Assembly (NCBI GenBank): GCA_020845705.1
Contig: JADLFH010000030.1
Coordinates: 62,001 to 126,000 of the forward strand
Source of the DNA: Microthrixaceae bacterium
Lineage (GTDB): Bacteria; Actinomycetota; Acidimicrobiia; Acidimicrobiales; Microtrichaceae
DNA length: 64,000 nt
Direction: 5' to 3'
The position numbers were made by a program, and so were the translations under genes. Position 1 is the stretch's first letter, and the number at the start of each line of letters is the position of its first letter. Under the pieces are notes generated by a model that had not been told where the DNA came from, ran no database searches, and worked only from the letters and a program-made list of their open reading frames with translations. Shown here one piece after another: positions 49,406-59,510 of the stretch.

Positions 49406-50810
49406 GGGCGTTGCCGTTGGTGATCTCGCTGGTCGGCTCGGCCTGGAGCTCCGGGGCGACCCCGGGGTGGAGGTCTCCGGTGTTACCCACGACTCCCGTG
49501 CGGTCGGTCCGGGGATGTTGTTCTGCTGCGTTCCCGGCGACCGGGTTGACGGCCACCTGTTCGCGGCCGACGCCATCGCGGCGGGAGCCGTGGCACTGGT
49601 GGTGGAGCATGTGGTCGACCTCGACGTGGCCCAACTCGTGGTCCCCGACGTGCGGTCGGTCCTCGGTCCGGTCGCCGCCGAGGTGTACCACCACCCCGAT
49701 CGGGAACTGAACGTGGTGGGGGTGACGGGCACCAACGGCAAGACGACGACCGTGTCGCTCATCGCCCACGTCCTCGATGTGGCCGGCCGCCGAGCCGAGG
49801 TGATCGGCACGCTCACGGGAGCGCGCACGACGCCGGAGGCGACCGAGATCCATGCCCGACTTCGCGCCGCCGCCGACGCGGGATGCGACACCGTGGCGAT
49901 GGAGGTCTCGTCCCACGCTCTCGCGTTGCATCGGGTGGAGGCACTGCGGTTTGCCGTTGCGGTCTTCACGAACCTGGGCACCGACCACCTCGACTTCCAC
50001 GGCACCCCTGAGCGCTACTTCGAGGCGAAGGCGCGGCTGTTCGAGGCGGGGCGGGCGGCGACCGCCGTCATCGACATCGACTCTCCCCACGGTCGACTTC
50101 TGCGGGACACGACCCCGATACCGGTGGTCGCCACATCGGTGGAACAACTGGAGGATCTGGAACTCGACGCCGAAGGGGCACGCTTCAGCTGGCGTGGCCT
50201 GCGGGTGCGGCTCCCGTTGATCGGTCGACACAACGTCGCGAACGCGCTCCTGGCCGCCGAGGCATGCCGGGCGGTGGGCGTCGAGGAGGAGATCGTCGCC
50301 GCCGCGCTCGGCACCGCGCCGGTGCCTACGGGTCGGTTCGAGCTGGTTCCCACCAGCGCCCCTTTCCGGGTGGTCATCGACTTCGCCCACACGCCCGACG
50401 CGTTGGCGGCCGCGCTGGAGGCGGCGCGGGCGCTGGGATCCGGGTCGGTCATCGTGGTGTTCGGCTGCGGCGGTGACCGTGACCCCACGAAGCGCCCGAG
50501 GATGGGTGCGGTGGCCGACGAGCTGGCCGACAAGGTGTTCCTCACGTCGGATAACCCCAGATCCGAAGACCCGTCGACCATCATGGCCGCCGTGGAAAGG
50601 GGGATGGATCGCCTGGAGCCGCATCTCATCGTGGACCGGACCGCCGCGATCGCCGCAGCCATCGGCGACGCGGGGCCCGGAGACGTGGTGCTGATAGCCG
50701 GGAAAGGCCACGAGAGCACCCAGAGCATCGGTGACGCGGTGGTCCCCTTCGACGATCGGCTCGTGGCAGCGGACGCGCTGGCGGCCCGAGGCTTCGAGGT
50801 GCAGGCGTGA
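49398..50810 (+). CDS. murE: UDP-MurNAc-tripeptide synthetase MurE
   Basis: The 470-residue ligase adds the third amino acid of the stem peptide. It has VTHDSRAV, the P-loop [24 protein letters not shown], and [14 protein letters not shown] in the C-terminal domain. [10 protein letters not shown] matches the DNPR motif that selects meso-diaminopimelate, so the wall is probably meso-Dap type. The GTG at 49398 lies inside the ftsI 3' end. MraY follows with a four-base overlap, leaving no room for murF. Confidence 0.93.
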   Translation: MVEGVAVGDLAGRLGLELRGDPGVEVSGVTHDSRAVGPGMLFCCVPGDRVDGHLFAADAIAAGAVALVVEHVVDLDVAQLVVPDVRSVLGPVAAEVYHHPDRELNVVGVTGTNGKTTTVSLIAHVLDVAGRRAEVIGTLTGARTTPEATEIHARLRAAADAGCDTVAMEVSSHALALHRVEALRFAVAVFTNLGTDHLDFHGTPERYFEAKARLFEAGRAATAVIDIDSPHGRLLRDTTPIPVVATSVEQLEDLELDAEGARFSWRGLRVRLPLIGRHNVANALLAAEACRAVGVEEEIVAAALGTAPVPTGRFELVPTSAPFRVVIDFAHTPDALAAALEAARALGSGSVIVVFGCGGDRDPTKRPRMGAVADELADKVFLTSDNPRSEDPSTIMAAVERGMDRLEPHLIVDRTAAIAAAIGDAGPGDVVLIAGKGHESTQSIGDAVVPFDDRLVAADALAARGFEVQA

Positions 50811-51868
50811 TCCGCATCTTCGTCTCCGCCGGCGTCGCGCTCGTCGTGTCCGTGGTGCTGACCAAGCTGCTGATCAACTGGCTCACCCGACTCCACATCG
50901 GCCAACCCATCCACGAGGACGTGCCGGCCGGACACACCACCAAGGCCGGCACGCCCACCATGGGCGGTGTCGCGATCGTGGCGGCGGCCGCCATCTCCTA
51001 CGTGGTGTCCGCCGCCTACCGTGGCATCTACACGGTGCGGGGGATCCTCGTGATCGTGGCGATCGTCGGAGCGGGCGCTGTGGGTTTCCTCGACGATCTC
51101 ATCAAAGTCCGCGCCGAGCGGAACCTCGGGTTGGGCAAGAGGGCCAAGATGCTGGGCCTGCTGGCCGTCGCGGTGACCTTCGCGGTCCTGTTGGTCACCC
51201 AGACCCAACAACACACCGAGCTGAGCTTCACTCGCTGGGATTCGATCGGCTGGCAGCTCGGCAAGGTGGGATGGGTGATCTGGGCGGTGTTGTTGATCGT
51301 GTCCACCTCGAACTCGGTCAACCTGACCGACGGACTCGACGGCCTCGCCGCCGGTTCGGCCGCTTTCGCCTTCTCAGCGTTCATGGTCATCGGGTTCTGG
51401 GGCTTCCGCAACACGCCGTACGGGATCGGGGCGATGGCGGACATCTACGACCTGAACCAGGGCCTCGACCTTGCCGTGGTCGCTGCGGCGATGGTCGGAG
51501 CGTGCGCCGGGTTCCTGTGGTGGAACGCCGCTCCGGCGCGGATCTTCATGGGCGACACGGGCAGTCTGGCGATCGGCACCGGCCTGGCCTGTCTCGCTCT
51601 CACCCTGAACACGAACCTGTTGCTGCCCGTCATCGGGGCGCTCTTCGTCGCCGAGACCGTCTCGGTGATCCTCCAGGTCATCAGCTTCCGGGTCTTCGGC
51701 CGCCGCATCTTCCGCATGGCACCGATCCACCACCACTTCGAGCTCGGCGGATGGCCCGAGACCACCGTCATCATCCGCTTCTGGATGATCTCCGCCGCAT
51801 GCACCGCGGCCGGCATCGGCCTCTACTACTACGACTTCCTCGTGACGACCGGGACCTTGACACGATGA
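50807..51868 (+). CDS. mraY: Phospho-MurNAc-pentapeptide translocase MraY
   Basis: The 353-residue, ten-helix enzyme moves phospho-MurNAc-pentapeptide to undecaprenyl phosphate, making lipid I. Landmarks are [27 protein letters not shown] (catalytic aspartates), [26 protein letters not shown] and the histidine cluster [16 protein letters not shown]. It overlaps both murE and ftsW by four bases. Confidence 0.95.
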   Translation: MIRIFVSAGVALVVSVVLTKLLINWLTRLHIGQPIHEDVPAGHTTKAGTPTMGGVAIVAAAAISYVVSAAYRGIYTVRGILVIVAIVGAGAVGFLDDLIKVRAERNLGLGKRAKMLGLLAVAVTFAVLLVTQTQQHTELSFTRWDSIGWQLGKVGWVIWAVLLIVSTSNSVNLTDGLDGLAAGSAAFAFSAFMVIGFWGFRNTPYGIGAMADIYDLNQGLDLAVVAAAMVGACAGFLWWNAAPARIFMGDTGSLAIGTGLACLALTLNTNLLLPVIGALFVAETVSVILQVISFRVFGRRIFRMAPIHHHFELGGWPETTVIIRFWMISAACTAAGIGLYYYDFLVTTGTLTR

Positions 51869-53121
51869 GGTTCCCGACCAGGCCCGATGCCCGCTCCGAG
51901 GTGGACGACGCCGCGGAGACACCTGACGGCCAGCCCGGGAGGTTGCACATCGGGCGGTTCAGCCGGCTCCGCCCGCCGTCGCCACTGCGTGTGGTCGCAG
52001 ACCCGTCTCCGACGCTGTTTTGGACGATCCTGGTCTCGGTGGGCTTGTTGTGCCTGATCGGGCTCGTGTTCGTCCTTTCCGCATCCATGGTCGACGCCGG
52101 CCACAACAAGTCCACCTCCTGGTACTGGTTCCTTCGCCAGGCGTTCTTCCTGGGCGTCGGCGCCGTAGCCATGTGGGTGGCAGTGCGGGTCGACTACCAC
52201 CGCTGGATCCGCCTGGGGCCACTCGTGCTGATCGCGTCGGTGGCCGCTTTGGTGCTGGTGTTGGTGCCCACGAGCCTGCGTCACGAGATCAACGGCGCCC
52301 GTCGCTGGCTGGGGCCCGACTCCATCCGGTTCCAACCATCGGAGCTCGCCAAGCTCGGGCTGGTGTTGTGGTTGGCGGGGCTTCTCGAACGCCGCCGCGC
52401 CGTCATGCGGGACTACCGCGTGACGATCCTTCCCGCCATGTGCGTGCTGGGTGTCGTCGCCGTGCTCATCGTCGGCGAGCCCGACTTGGGAACGACCACG
52501 CTGGTGTGCTGCATCACGGTGGTGATGTTGGCGGTCGCCGGCACTCGCCTCGACGTGTTGGCCGGACTCGCTGCACCCGCCGCAGCATTGGGTCTGGCGT
52601 TCTCCATGAGGGGCTACCACCGAGCCCGGCTCCTGGCCTTCCTCGACCCGTGGGCACATGCCAACAACGCCGGCTGGCAGACGTTGCAGTCCCAGGTCGG
52701 TCTCGCCTCGGGAGGCCTGGTGGGCGTCGGCATAGGCAACTCCAAGGCCAAGTGGGGGTTCCTGCCGGAGGCCCACACCGACTTCATCTTCGCCATCATC
52801 GGTGAGGAAGCCGGACTGGTGGGGTGTGTCGTGGTGCTGGGGCTGTTCCTGGTGTTCATCTCCGCGGGGGTGAACGCCGGCCGCCGTGCGGCGGATCTCT
52901 CGGGGATGCTGCTCGCCGTGGGCATATCGAGTTGGATCGGGATCCAGGCGCTCGTGAACATGGGAGTCGCCGTGGGAGCGCTACCGAACAAGGGCATCAC
53001 GCTCCCGTTCGTCTCCTACGGTGGAACCTCGCTGATCATGACCATGTTTGCCACCGGCATCCTGTTGAACGTGGCCAAGGCGCCGGGCACCGTCGAGCCC
53101 GCGCTCGCCCGTCGGCGATGA
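51865..53121 (+). CDS. ftsW: SEDS peptidoglycan polymerase FtsW
   Basis: The 418-residue protein has a charged cytosolic N-terminus of about 45 residues and ten membrane helices. The SEDS motifs [26 protein letters not shown] and [16 protein letters not shown] are present, as is [19 protein letters not shown] near the C-terminus. It polymerises lipid II at the septum with FtsI. In many actinobacteria murD lies just before ftsW; here mraY overlaps it directly. Confidence 0.94.
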   Translation: MRFPTRPDARSEVDDAAETPDGQPGRLHIGRFSRLRPPSPLRVVADPSPTLFWTILVSVGLLCLIGLVFVLSASMVDAGHNKSTSWYWFLRQAFFLGVGAVAMWVAVRVDYHRWIRLGPLVLIASVAALVLVLVPTSLRHEINGARRWLGPDSIRFQPSELAKLGLVLWLAGLLERRRAVMRDYRVTILPAMCVLGVVAVLIVGEPDLGTTTLVCCITVVMLAVAGTRLDVLAGLAAPAAALGLAFSMRGYHRARLLAFLDPWAHANNAGWQTLQSQVGLASGGLVGVGIGNSKAKWGFLPEAHTDFIFAIIGEEAGLVGCVVVLGLFLVFISAGVNAGRRAADLSGMLLAVGISSWIGIQALVNMGVAVGALPNKGITLPFVSYGGTSLIMTMFATGILLNVAKAPGTVEPALARRR

Positions 53122-54260
53122 GTCCGTCCTCGGACCACCACGGGCGGATCGTCATCGCCGGCGGCGGGACCGCGGGCCACGTACTCCCTGGCATCGCGGT
53201 GGCGACGGCGCTGGTCGAGCGCGGACATCCCGCGGGTGACATCGTCTTCGTCGGCTCCGCGCGTGGACTCGAAGCGAAGCTCGTCCCTGAGGCCGGTTTC
53301 GAGGTCGTCCTCCTGCCGGGACGGGGAATCCAACGCCGTCTCAGCAGACAGAACATCGCGGCGATCTGGGGCCTGGTCCGGGCATTCGTCTCGATGATCG
53401 GTTGGGTGCGGCGCCGGCGGCCTGCGGCGGTTCTGACCTTGGGAGGTTATGCATCGGTGGCTGCCTCGCTGGCGGCGGTGCTGTGGCGGGTGCCGATCGT
53501 CGTCACCGAACAGAACGCCCGCGCAGGTGCCGCGAACCGACTCATCGGCCGCTTCGCCCGTCGTTGCGCGGTGCCCGTGGCCGGAACCGATCTGCCCCGC
53601 GCCGTGGTCACGGGCAATCCCGTACGACCGATGATCGCGGCGGTCTCGGCACGCGAGGCCGACGGCTCCGATGTCCGTGAGGCCCGCCGTGAGGCCTCGC
53701 GCCAGGAGTTGGGGATCCCGGCCGACCGCCGTGTCGTGGCCGCCTTCGCCGGCTCGCTGGGTGCCACGCGCATCAACGAGGCCGTCGTCGATCTGGCACA
53801 GCGCTGGGCCGGGCGTGGCGACGTGTGGATCCACCACATCGTGGGTTCCCGTGACGCCGAGTCGCTGCGTGTCCCGTCGTTGCCACCCGGGGGCCTCCAC
53901 CTCCACACCGTCACCTACGAGGAGCGGATGGATCTCGTGTTGGCGGCGGCCGATGTGGCGGTTTGCCGCTCCGGTGGCACCACTGTCGCCGAGCTGGCCG
54001 TCGTGGGAGTCGCCGCGATCCTCGTGCCGCTGCCCATCGCGCCACGGGACCACCAGCGGGCGAACGCGGTGGCGCTCGTCGAGGCGGGTGCTGCGGTGGT
54101 CATCGACGATTCGGCTCTGGACTGCGATCGGCTGGAGCTGGAGCTTGAGCGCGTCCTCGAGGGCGACCGGGCGAGGGAGATGTGCGCCGCTGCCGGCGGC
54201 CTGGGTCGTCCCGACGCGGCGGCGAAGGTCGCGGGGCTCATCGAGGAGGTGGCGCGATGA
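53118..54260 (+). CDS. murG: Lipid II synthase MurG
   Basis: The 380-residue GT28 transferase adds GlcNAc to lipid I at the inner membrane face. Motifs are IAGGGTAGHVLPGIAVA, LTLGGYASVAASLAA, TEQNARAGAANR, AGSLGATRINEAV and VAVCRSGGTTVAELAVVG (UDP-GlcNAc site). An insert of about 15 residues (AREADGSDVREARREAS) precedes the second Rossmann domain. It overlaps ftsW and murC by four bases. Confidence 0.94.
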   Translation: MSPSSDHHGRIVIAGGGTAGHVLPGIAVATALVERGHPAGDIVFVGSARGLEAKLVPEAGFEVVLLPGRGIQRRLSRQNIAAIWGLVRAFVSMIGWVRRRRPAAVLTLGGYASVAASLAAVLWRVPIVVTEQNARAGAANRLIGRFARRCAVPVAGTDLPRAVVTGNPVRPMIAAVSAREADGSDVREARREASRQELGIPADRRVVAAFAGSLGATRINEAVVDLAQRWAGRGDVWIHHIVGSRDAESLRVPSLPPGGLHLHTVTYEERMDLVLAAADVAVCRSGGTTVAELAVVGVAAILVPLPIAPRDHQRANAVALVEAGAAVVIDDSALDCDRLELELERVLEGDRAREMCAAAGGLGRPDAAAKVAGLIEEVAR

Positions 54261-55645
54261 ACCCGGCGCGACCTGTGGTCGATCTCGGAGCGAGCAGGCG
54301 AATCCACATCGTGGGAGTGGGCGGAGCCGGGATGAGTGCGATCGCCACCGTCCTGGTGGAAATGGGGCATCGGGTCTCGGGCAGCGATGCAGTGGCATCG
54401 TCGACCCTCGATGGGCTCGGAGCGATCGGCGTGGATGCGGCGCTCGGCCACTACCCGGCGAACCTCGCGGAGGACGTCGACTTCGTGGCCGTCTCCACCG
54501 CGATCGCGTCGGACAACCCCGAGGTGGCCGAGGCGCGCCGACGCGGGGTTCCTGTGTTGCGCCGCGCCGAGTTGTTGGCCGCGATCTGCGCGGAGCGCGA
54601 GACGATCGCCGTGTCCGGCACCCACGGCAAGACGACCACCTCGTCATTGCTGGCCGAGGTGCTGCGAGGGTTGGGTCGTGACGTGGGCTATCTCGTGGGG
54701 GCGAAGATCGCCTCGTTGGGGGGGGCCGCAGCGTGGGGCAGCGATGCCCTATTCGTGGTCGAGGCCGACGAGTCGGACGGATCGGCCTTCGAGCTACCGC
54801 GACACGCGGCGGTGCTGACCAACGTCGAGCCGGACCACCTGGAGCACCACGGAGACTTCCGCGCGCTCGTCGGTTCATTCGCCGACTTCATCGACTCGAC
54901 GCCGGGCCCGGTGGTGTTGTGCGTGGACGACCCGTTGTTGGCGGGCTGGGCGCGTCCGGATCGCTGGACCTACGGCAGCACCGATCGCGCGCGGGTGGTC
55001 GTGGCCGATGTGGCACCAGAGCCCCTCGGCATCTCGTGGGAAGTCCGCATCGACGGCGAGGCCCTGGGCAGGGCGAGGCTGGCGAGACCAGGGGTGCACA
55101 ACGCACTGAACGCCACGGCCGCCATCGCGATGGCCGCTGCCATGGGTGAGGATCCGGTGGCTGCGATCGAGGCGGTCTCCGCGCATCGTGGAGTGGCGCG
55201 GCGCTTCGAGCCCCGTGGTCGGGCGCGGGGTGTGACCTTCGTGGACGACTACGCCCACCTGCCGACCGAGGTGGCAGCAGCCCTGGCCGCGGCCGCGGGC
55301 GGCGGCTGGAAGCGTGTCGTGGCGGTCTTCCAGCCCCATCGCTACAGCCGAACCGAAGCCCTGGGCGCCGAGTTCGCAGACAGCTTCGACGACGCAGACG
55401 TCCTCGTCGTGACCGACGTGTACTCGGCAGGCGAGCCACCGCGGCCCGGCGTCAGCGGACACAGTGTCCTGGATCCGGTGCTGTCCGCCCATCCCGGGCG
55501 TAGAGCCCATCACGTCGCGAACCTGGACGAACTGGAGGAACTCCTCGACGGTCTCCTCCGACCCGGCGACCTCTGCCTGACCCTGGGGGCCGGCGACCTC
55601 ACCACCATGCCGACGCGGCTGGTGGGGCGATGGGGCGGAACATGA
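54257..55645 (+). CDS. murC: UDP-MurNAc-L-alanine ligase MurC
   Basis: The 462-residue ligase starts the stem peptide. It has the N-terminal HIVGVGGAGMSAIATVL, P-loop SGTHGKTTTSSLL, EADESDGSAF, NVEPDHLEHHGDF and the C-terminal DDYAHLPTEVAAAL and FQPHRYSRTEAL. This is the only alanine-type ligase in the cluster. Overlaps with murG and murB are four bases each. Confidence 0.94.
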   Translation: MNPARPVVDLGASRRIHIVGVGGAGMSAIATVLVEMGHRVSGSDAVASSTLDGLGAIGVDAALGHYPANLAEDVDFVAVSTAIASDNPEVAEARRRGVPVLRRAELLAAICAERETIAVSGTHGKTTTSSLLAEVLRGLGRDVGYLVGAKIASLGGAAAWGSDALFVVEADESDGSAFELPRHAAVLTNVEPDHLEHHGDFRALVGSFADFIDSTPGPVVLCVDDPLLAGWARPDRWTYGSTDRARVVVADVAPEPLGISWEVRIDGEALGRARLARPGVHNALNATAAIAMAAAMGEDPVAAIEAVSAHRGVARRFEPRGRARGVTFVDDYAHLPTEVAAALAAAAGGGWKRVVAVFQPHRYSRTEALGAEFADSFDDADVLVVTDVYSAGEPPRPGVSGHSVLDPVLSAHPGRRAHHVANLDELEELLDGLLRPGDLCLTLGAGDLTTMPTRLVGRWGGT

Positions 55646-56568
55646 GCGATGCAACCAGCCTGCTGGCGGCCCGCCTCTCCGACGCCGGCCTGTCGCCCAC
55701 GCGGGACCATCCCCTCGGCCCCCTTTCGACCTATCGGGTGGGCGGTTCCGCCGCCGTGTTCGTGGAGGTCGTCGATGAGTCCGCTCTCCAGCGTGTCGCC
55801 ACCGCGGTGGTGGGCAGCGATGTGGAGGTTCTCGTCGTCGGCAGGGGTTCCAACCTCCTTGTCGGCCAGGGCGGCTTCGACGGCCTGGCCGTGCAACTGG
55901 GTGAGGGGTTCGGCCGGGTGGAGTTGGACCTGGACGCGGCCGTCGTGACAGCCGGTGGGGCAGCGAGCCTGCCGATGGTCGCCCGCCGGACGGCCGCGGC
56001 AGGGCTGAGCGGATTCGAGTGGGCGGTGGGCGTTCCGGGCAGCATCGGCGGAGCGGTGCGGATGAACGCCGGGGGTCACGGCTCCGACATGGCCGCTTCG
56101 TTGAGGTCGGTCCGCGTCCTCGACCTGGCGACAGGCGAAGCTGGTGATGTGCCGGCCGATTCCCTCGATCTGTCCTATCGGCACTCCTCGGTGCTCCCCT
56201 CCCAAGTGGTGGTGGAAGCGACCCTTGGCCTGCGACACGGAGACGTTGCGGCCTCGGAGTCGAAGATCTCCCAGATCGTTCGCTGGCGTCGCGAACACCA
56301 GCCCGGCGGAGCCAACGCCGGCTCGGTCTTCACCAATCCGGAGGGCGACTCCGCGGGCCGGCTCATCGATCTCGCCGGATGTAAGGGCCTCCGCATCGGC
56401 TCGGCGGTGGTTTCGGAGAAGCACGCGAACTTCATCCAGGTCGACCCGGGCGGCTCGGCAGATGACGTGTTGGCGCTGATGGCCGAGGTGCAGCGGCGGG
56501 TGATGGACCACTGCGGTGTCGAGTTGGCGGTCGAGACCCGACTCGTCGGTGCAAGGAGTGCAAGATGA
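55642..56568 (+). CDS. murB: UDP-N-acetylenolpyruvoylglucosamine reductase MurB
   Basis: The 308-residue FAD enzyme makes UDP-MurNAc. It has LSTYRVGGSAAVFVEV, the FAD motif VVGRGSNLLV, GVPGSIGGAVRMNAGGHGSD, SYRHS and NAGSVFTNP with the catalytic serine, and the glutamate in the C-terminal region. It is the short (type IIa-like) form. Overlaps murC and ftsQ by four bases. Confidence 0.93.
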   Translation: MSDATSLLAARLSDAGLSPTRDHPLGPLSTYRVGGSAAVFVEVVDESALQRVATAVVGSDVEVLVVGRGSNLLVGQGGFDGLAVQLGEGFGRVELDLDAAVVTAGGAASLPMVARRTAAAGLSGFEWAVGVPGSIGGAVRMNAGGHGSDMAASLRSVRVLDLATGEAGDVPADSLDLSYRHSSVLPSQVVVEATLGLRHGDVAASESKISQIVRWRREHQPGGANAGSVFTNPEGDSAGRLIDLAGCKGLRIGSAVVSEKHANFIQVDPGGSADDVLALMAEVQRRVMDHCGVELAVETRLVGARSAR

Positions 56569-57497
56569 ACGACGACGACTCTGCGCCGCGTGGTGGTGGG
56601 GTGGTCCAGCTCGAGGCCCCCGACCCGCCGGTGATAATCGATCCGGCCCAGCCGGACCAGCGGGTCGTTGCAGAGACGGTCGCCCCGGTGATCCTGCTGC
56701 CCCACGTCGTCGTCGATGCGGAGGCAGAGCCACTCCTGCGTATCGAACCGCGCCTGCGGGCGCGCCGGATAGAGGCAAGGCGAACGGCGCGACGGCATCG
56801 CCGACGGATCTTCATCACGATCGGAACCGTGGTGGTCCTCGTCGGAACACTCGCAGGGCTGCTCTATTCACCGGTGCTCGACGTGGACCGCATCGAGGTG
56901 GCCGGAGCGCATCACCTGAGCGAAGCCCAGGTGGTGGCGGCTTCGGGCATCGGCATCGGAGAGCGGCTCTATGACCTCGACTTGGACATCGCTCGTCGTC
57001 GCATCGCCCGCCTGCCCTGGATCCGACGGGTGCGGGTCGAGCGCCGCTGGCCCGACGGGGTACGGATCCGTGTATCCGAGCGGAAGCCGCTGGTGGCGGT
57101 TGCCACCGAAGGTGGACAACGTCTGGTGGTTGCCACAGGCGGTGTAGTCGTCGGTCCTGCGAAGGGGTTCGAGGCGGGCCTGGCTCTGGTGGGCATCGAG
57201 GGCTTCTCACCCCGGGTGGGCGCCCGCCTCGATCCCGACCAGGCGCGGTCAGCGGAGGTGGTCTCCGCTCTTCCCCAGGTGGTGACCGCCGCCATGGCGG
57301 ACGCGACCATCTCGGCGGAGGGCGAGCTCACCGTCAAGCTCACATCGAGCGGCGAGGTGTGGTTCGGCCGACCCGAGGACCTGTCCTGGAAGCTCTCCAC
57401 CGTCGAGTCGCTCCTCGGTGGCAAGGTGGTGCTCGGCTGTCTCGGCCGCATGGATCTGCGGATCGCGACGGCGCCGGTGATCAGCCGAACATGTTGA
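56565..57497 (+). CDS. ftsQ: FtsQ-like divisome protein with POTRA domain
   Basis: The 310-residue bitopic protein has a long cytosolic part of about 85 residues with Arg-rich end (RARRIEARRTARRHRRR). One membrane helix (about residues 86-106) is followed by a POTRA domain (DVDRIEVAGAHHLSEAQVVAASG ... LPWIRRVRVERRWPDGVRIRVSERKPLV) and a beta domain. It links early and late divisome parts with FtsL and FtsB. Confidence 0.9.
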   Translation: MNDDDSAPRGGGVVQLEAPDPPVIIDPAQPDQRVVAETVAPVILLPHVVVDAEAEPLLRIEPRLRARRIEARRTARRHRRRIFITIGTVVVLVGTLAGLLYSPVLDVDRIEVAGAHHLSEAQVVAASGIGIGERLYDLDLDIARRRIARLPWIRRVRVERRWPDGVRIRVSERKPLVAVATEGGQRLVVATGGVVVGPAKGFEAGLALVGIEGFSPRVGARLDPDQARSAEVVSALPQVVTAAMADATISAEGELTVKLTSSGEVWFGRPEDLSWKLSTVESLLGGKVVLGCLGRMDLRIATAPVISRTC

Positions 57498-57549
57498 GTC
57501 GGTGGGGGCTTCGGTGCAGAGAGGTTCGACCACGGCTCAACCTGTCATT

Positions 57550-57555
57550 TAGAGT
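57550..57555 (+). promoter_or_regulatory. Possible ftsZ promoter -10, TAGAGT
   Basis: TAGAGT lies in the 123-base ftsQ-ftsZ gap, 65 bases before the ftsZ start, and would give a leader with a good ribosome site. No strong -35 element is seen. The rest of the gap shows no reading frame. Confidence 0.35.
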
Positions 57556-57620
57556 GACCTTTCGGTCGAGGTCCACCTCGGTAGCCGCTCCGGCAATTCA
57601 GAGAGAGGGGTCTCAGGCTG

Positions 57621-58703
57621 ATGTCTCATAGCCCGCAGAACTACCTGGCCGTCATCAAGGTGGTCGGCATCGGTGGTGGTGGATGCAACGCTGTGAACCG
57701 GATGATCGACGCCGGGCTCAAGGGCGTCGAGTTCATCACCATCAACACCGACGCGCAGGCGTTGCTCATGTCCGACGCCGATGTGAAGCTCGACATCGGC
57801 CGCGAGGTCACCCGAGGGTTGGGCGCGGGCTCCGACCCCGAGGTGGGGCGGACTGCCGCAGATGACCATCGCGCGGAGATCGAGGAGGTCTTGCGTGGCG
57901 CCGACATGGTCTTCATCACTGCCGGCGAAGGTGGCGGCACCGGGACGGGTGCAGCGCCGGTCGTAGCCGAGGTCGCGAAGCAGCAGGGTGCGTTGACCAT
58001 CGGTGTCGTCACGCGTCCGTTCACCTTCGAGGGACGTCGCCGAGCGGTCCAGGCCGAGCAGGGCATCGGCAAGTTGAAGGAGAAGGTCGACACCCAGATC
58101 GTCATTCCCAACGATCGGCTGTTGTCGGTCGCCAACGACAAGACCTCGATGCTCTCGGCGTTCAAGATGGCCGACGAGATCCTGTTGCAGGGTGTCCAGG
58201 GCATCACCGACCTGATCACCACCCCCGGGCTGATCAACACCGACTTCGCAGACGTGAAGATGATCATGCACGACGCCGGCTCCGCGCTCATGGGTGTGGG
58301 TTACGGCTCGGGCGACGGCCGGGCGCTTGACGCCGCCCGCCAAGCCATCAGCTCGCCGCTGTTGGAATCGGCCATCGACGGGGCGCGCGGGATCCTCCTC
58401 AACATCTGCGGCGGATCCGACCTCACCCTCTTCGAGGTGAACGACGCCGCCACGGTCATCCACGAGGTTGCACACCCCGAGGCGAACATCATCTTCGGGG
58501 CGGTGATCGACGACGAGATGGGCGACGAGGTCCGGGTCACGGTGATCGCAGCCGGTTTCGAGCGCTGGGACGACGGCCGCAAGAAGCCGGAACGCTCCTC
58601 GAAGGTGGTCGCCGACGATCTCGATGTCGCCGACGTGTTCGCGGAGGTCTCCGACGACGGTGACGACGACGACGACTTCGACGTCCCTTCGTTCCTGAAG
58701 TAG
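57621..58703 (+). CDS. ftsZ: Cell division GTPase FtsZ
   Basis: The 360-residue tubulin homologue has [24 protein letters not shown], the GTP signature [12 protein letters not shown] and the T7-loop [12 protein letters not shown] short acidic linker ([10 protein letters not shown]) leads to the C-terminal peptide DVPSFLK, which binds SepF or FtsW-type partners. gagaggggt lies upstream of the ATG. The linker is unusually short and acidic. Confidence 0.97.
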   Translation: MSHSPQNYLAVIKVVGIGGGGCNAVNRMIDAGLKGVEFITINTDAQALLMSDADVKLDIGREVTRGLGAGSDPEVGRTAADDHRAEIEEVLRGADMVFITAGEGGGTGTGAAPVVAEVAKQQGALTIGVVTRPFTFEGRRRAVQAEQGIGKLKEKVDTQIVIPNDRLLSVANDKTSMLSAFKMADEILLQGVQGITDLITTPGLINTDFADVKMIMHDAGSALMGVGYGSGDGRALDAARQAISSPLLESAIDGARGILLNICGGSDLTLFEVNDAATVIHEVAHPEANIIFGAVIDDEMGDEVRVTVIAAGFERWDDGRKKPERSSKVVADDLDVADVFAEVSDDGDDDDDFDVPSFLK

Positions 58704-58707
58704 CCCC

Positions 58708-59355
58708 GTGGTCGTCACGCGGTTCGGTACCGCGGCCGACGGCGATCTGGCGATCGATGCGCCGCAGCCCGGGCTGGACCAACGTCGGGGCCGGATCTGT
58801 CCCTATCCGTGGACGTGGCTCCGCCAGGTCCACGGGGCGCGTGTCGTCACGGTGAACCGGCCCGGGGAGTGGGCGGGGGCCGAGGCGGACGCAGCGGTCA
58901 CGACAGTCGGTGGTGCGTGTCTGGCGATACAGAGCGCCGATTGCGCGCCGGTGCTGTTGCGCTCGGTTGACGATTCGGTGATCGGGGCGGCACATGGGGG
59001 ATGGCGTGGCCTCTACGACGGAGTCCTGGAGGCAACGGTCGAGGCGATGGTCGAGCTGGGAGCAACCGGGGTGGTCGCAGAGCTCGGTCCCTGCATCTCG
59101 CCGTCGCGCTACGAGTTCGGCGCCGCAGACCTCACCGCCTTGGCGATGCGCTTCGGGCCAGAGGTCATAGCCGCGACCGACGACGGCAGGCCGGCGTTCG
59201 ACCTGCCCGCCGCGGTCCGCTCGGCGTTGCACGCCTGCGGCGTCGAGCTGGTCGGTGCCGCCCCGCCCTGCACCGCGTCGGACGAGCGCTTCTTCTCGTG
59301 GCGGGCCCGGAGCGACGTGGGACGGCAGGCGTCTGTGACCTGGCTGGCCGAATAG
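58708..59355 (+). CDS. pgeF: Laccase-domain purine nucleosidase/peptidoglycan editing factor
   Basis: The 215-residue protein belongs to the YfiH/PgeF family: LRQVHGARVV, QSADCAPVLL, AAHGGWRGLYDGVL, GPCISPSRYEFG and an HxxC-type site whose zinc ligands are partly visible (cysteine at ADC, histidine at AHGGW). The family has purine-nucleoside phosphorylase and editing activity. It follows ftsZ after four bases, as in many actinobacteria. Confidence 0.88.
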   Translation: MVVTRFGTAADGDLAIDAPQPGLDQRRGRICPYPWTWLRQVHGARVVTVNRPGEWAGAEADAAVTTVGGACLAIQSADCAPVLLRSVDDSVIGAAHGGWRGLYDGVLEATVEAMVELGATGVVAELGPCISPSRYEFGAADLTALAMRFGPEVIAATDDGRPAFDLPAAVRSALHACGVELVGAAPPCTASDERFFSWRARSDVGRQASVTWLAE

Positions 59356-59398
59356 GTCGTAGCTGCCGAACCGGCGCCGGAATCCGTCGGCGGAGGGC

Positions 59399-59420
59399 GG
59401 ATCCGTACGCAACTTCGGTG
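59399..59420 (+). repeat. Dispersed 22-nt motif, copy 2
   Basis: It matches 29117-29138 at 21 of 22 bases and lies in the 151-base gap between pgeF and sepF. There is no full hairpin here, unlike at copy 1. Confidence 0.6.
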
Positions 59421-59477
59421 GGCGCAGCGAGGGAATATGGCCCACCTCTTGGGGGCCGGTGTGCGAAACTGGGGCTG

Positions 59478-59510
59478 ATGGCAACAAGCGGCGGCGGAGG
59501 AGAACCATGA
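59478..59510 (+). CDS. Possible 10-residue leader peptide before sepF
   Basis: An ATG at 59478, seven bases after GAAACT, opens MATSGGGGEP and stops at a TGA that overlaps the sepF ATG (ATGA). It contains the ribosome site of sepF (ggagga), so translation of this frame could affect sepF. Confidence 0.3.
   Translation: MATSGGGGEP

Noticed and set aside
48020-50005. A 661-codon minus-strand frame opposite ftsI and murE
   Set aside because: FtsI and MurE motifs are intact on the plus strand; the antisense product shows no recognisable domain.
53016-54878. A 620-codon minus-strand frame opposite murG and murC
   Set aside because: It is an antisense shadow of two well-supported genes and has no motifs of its own.
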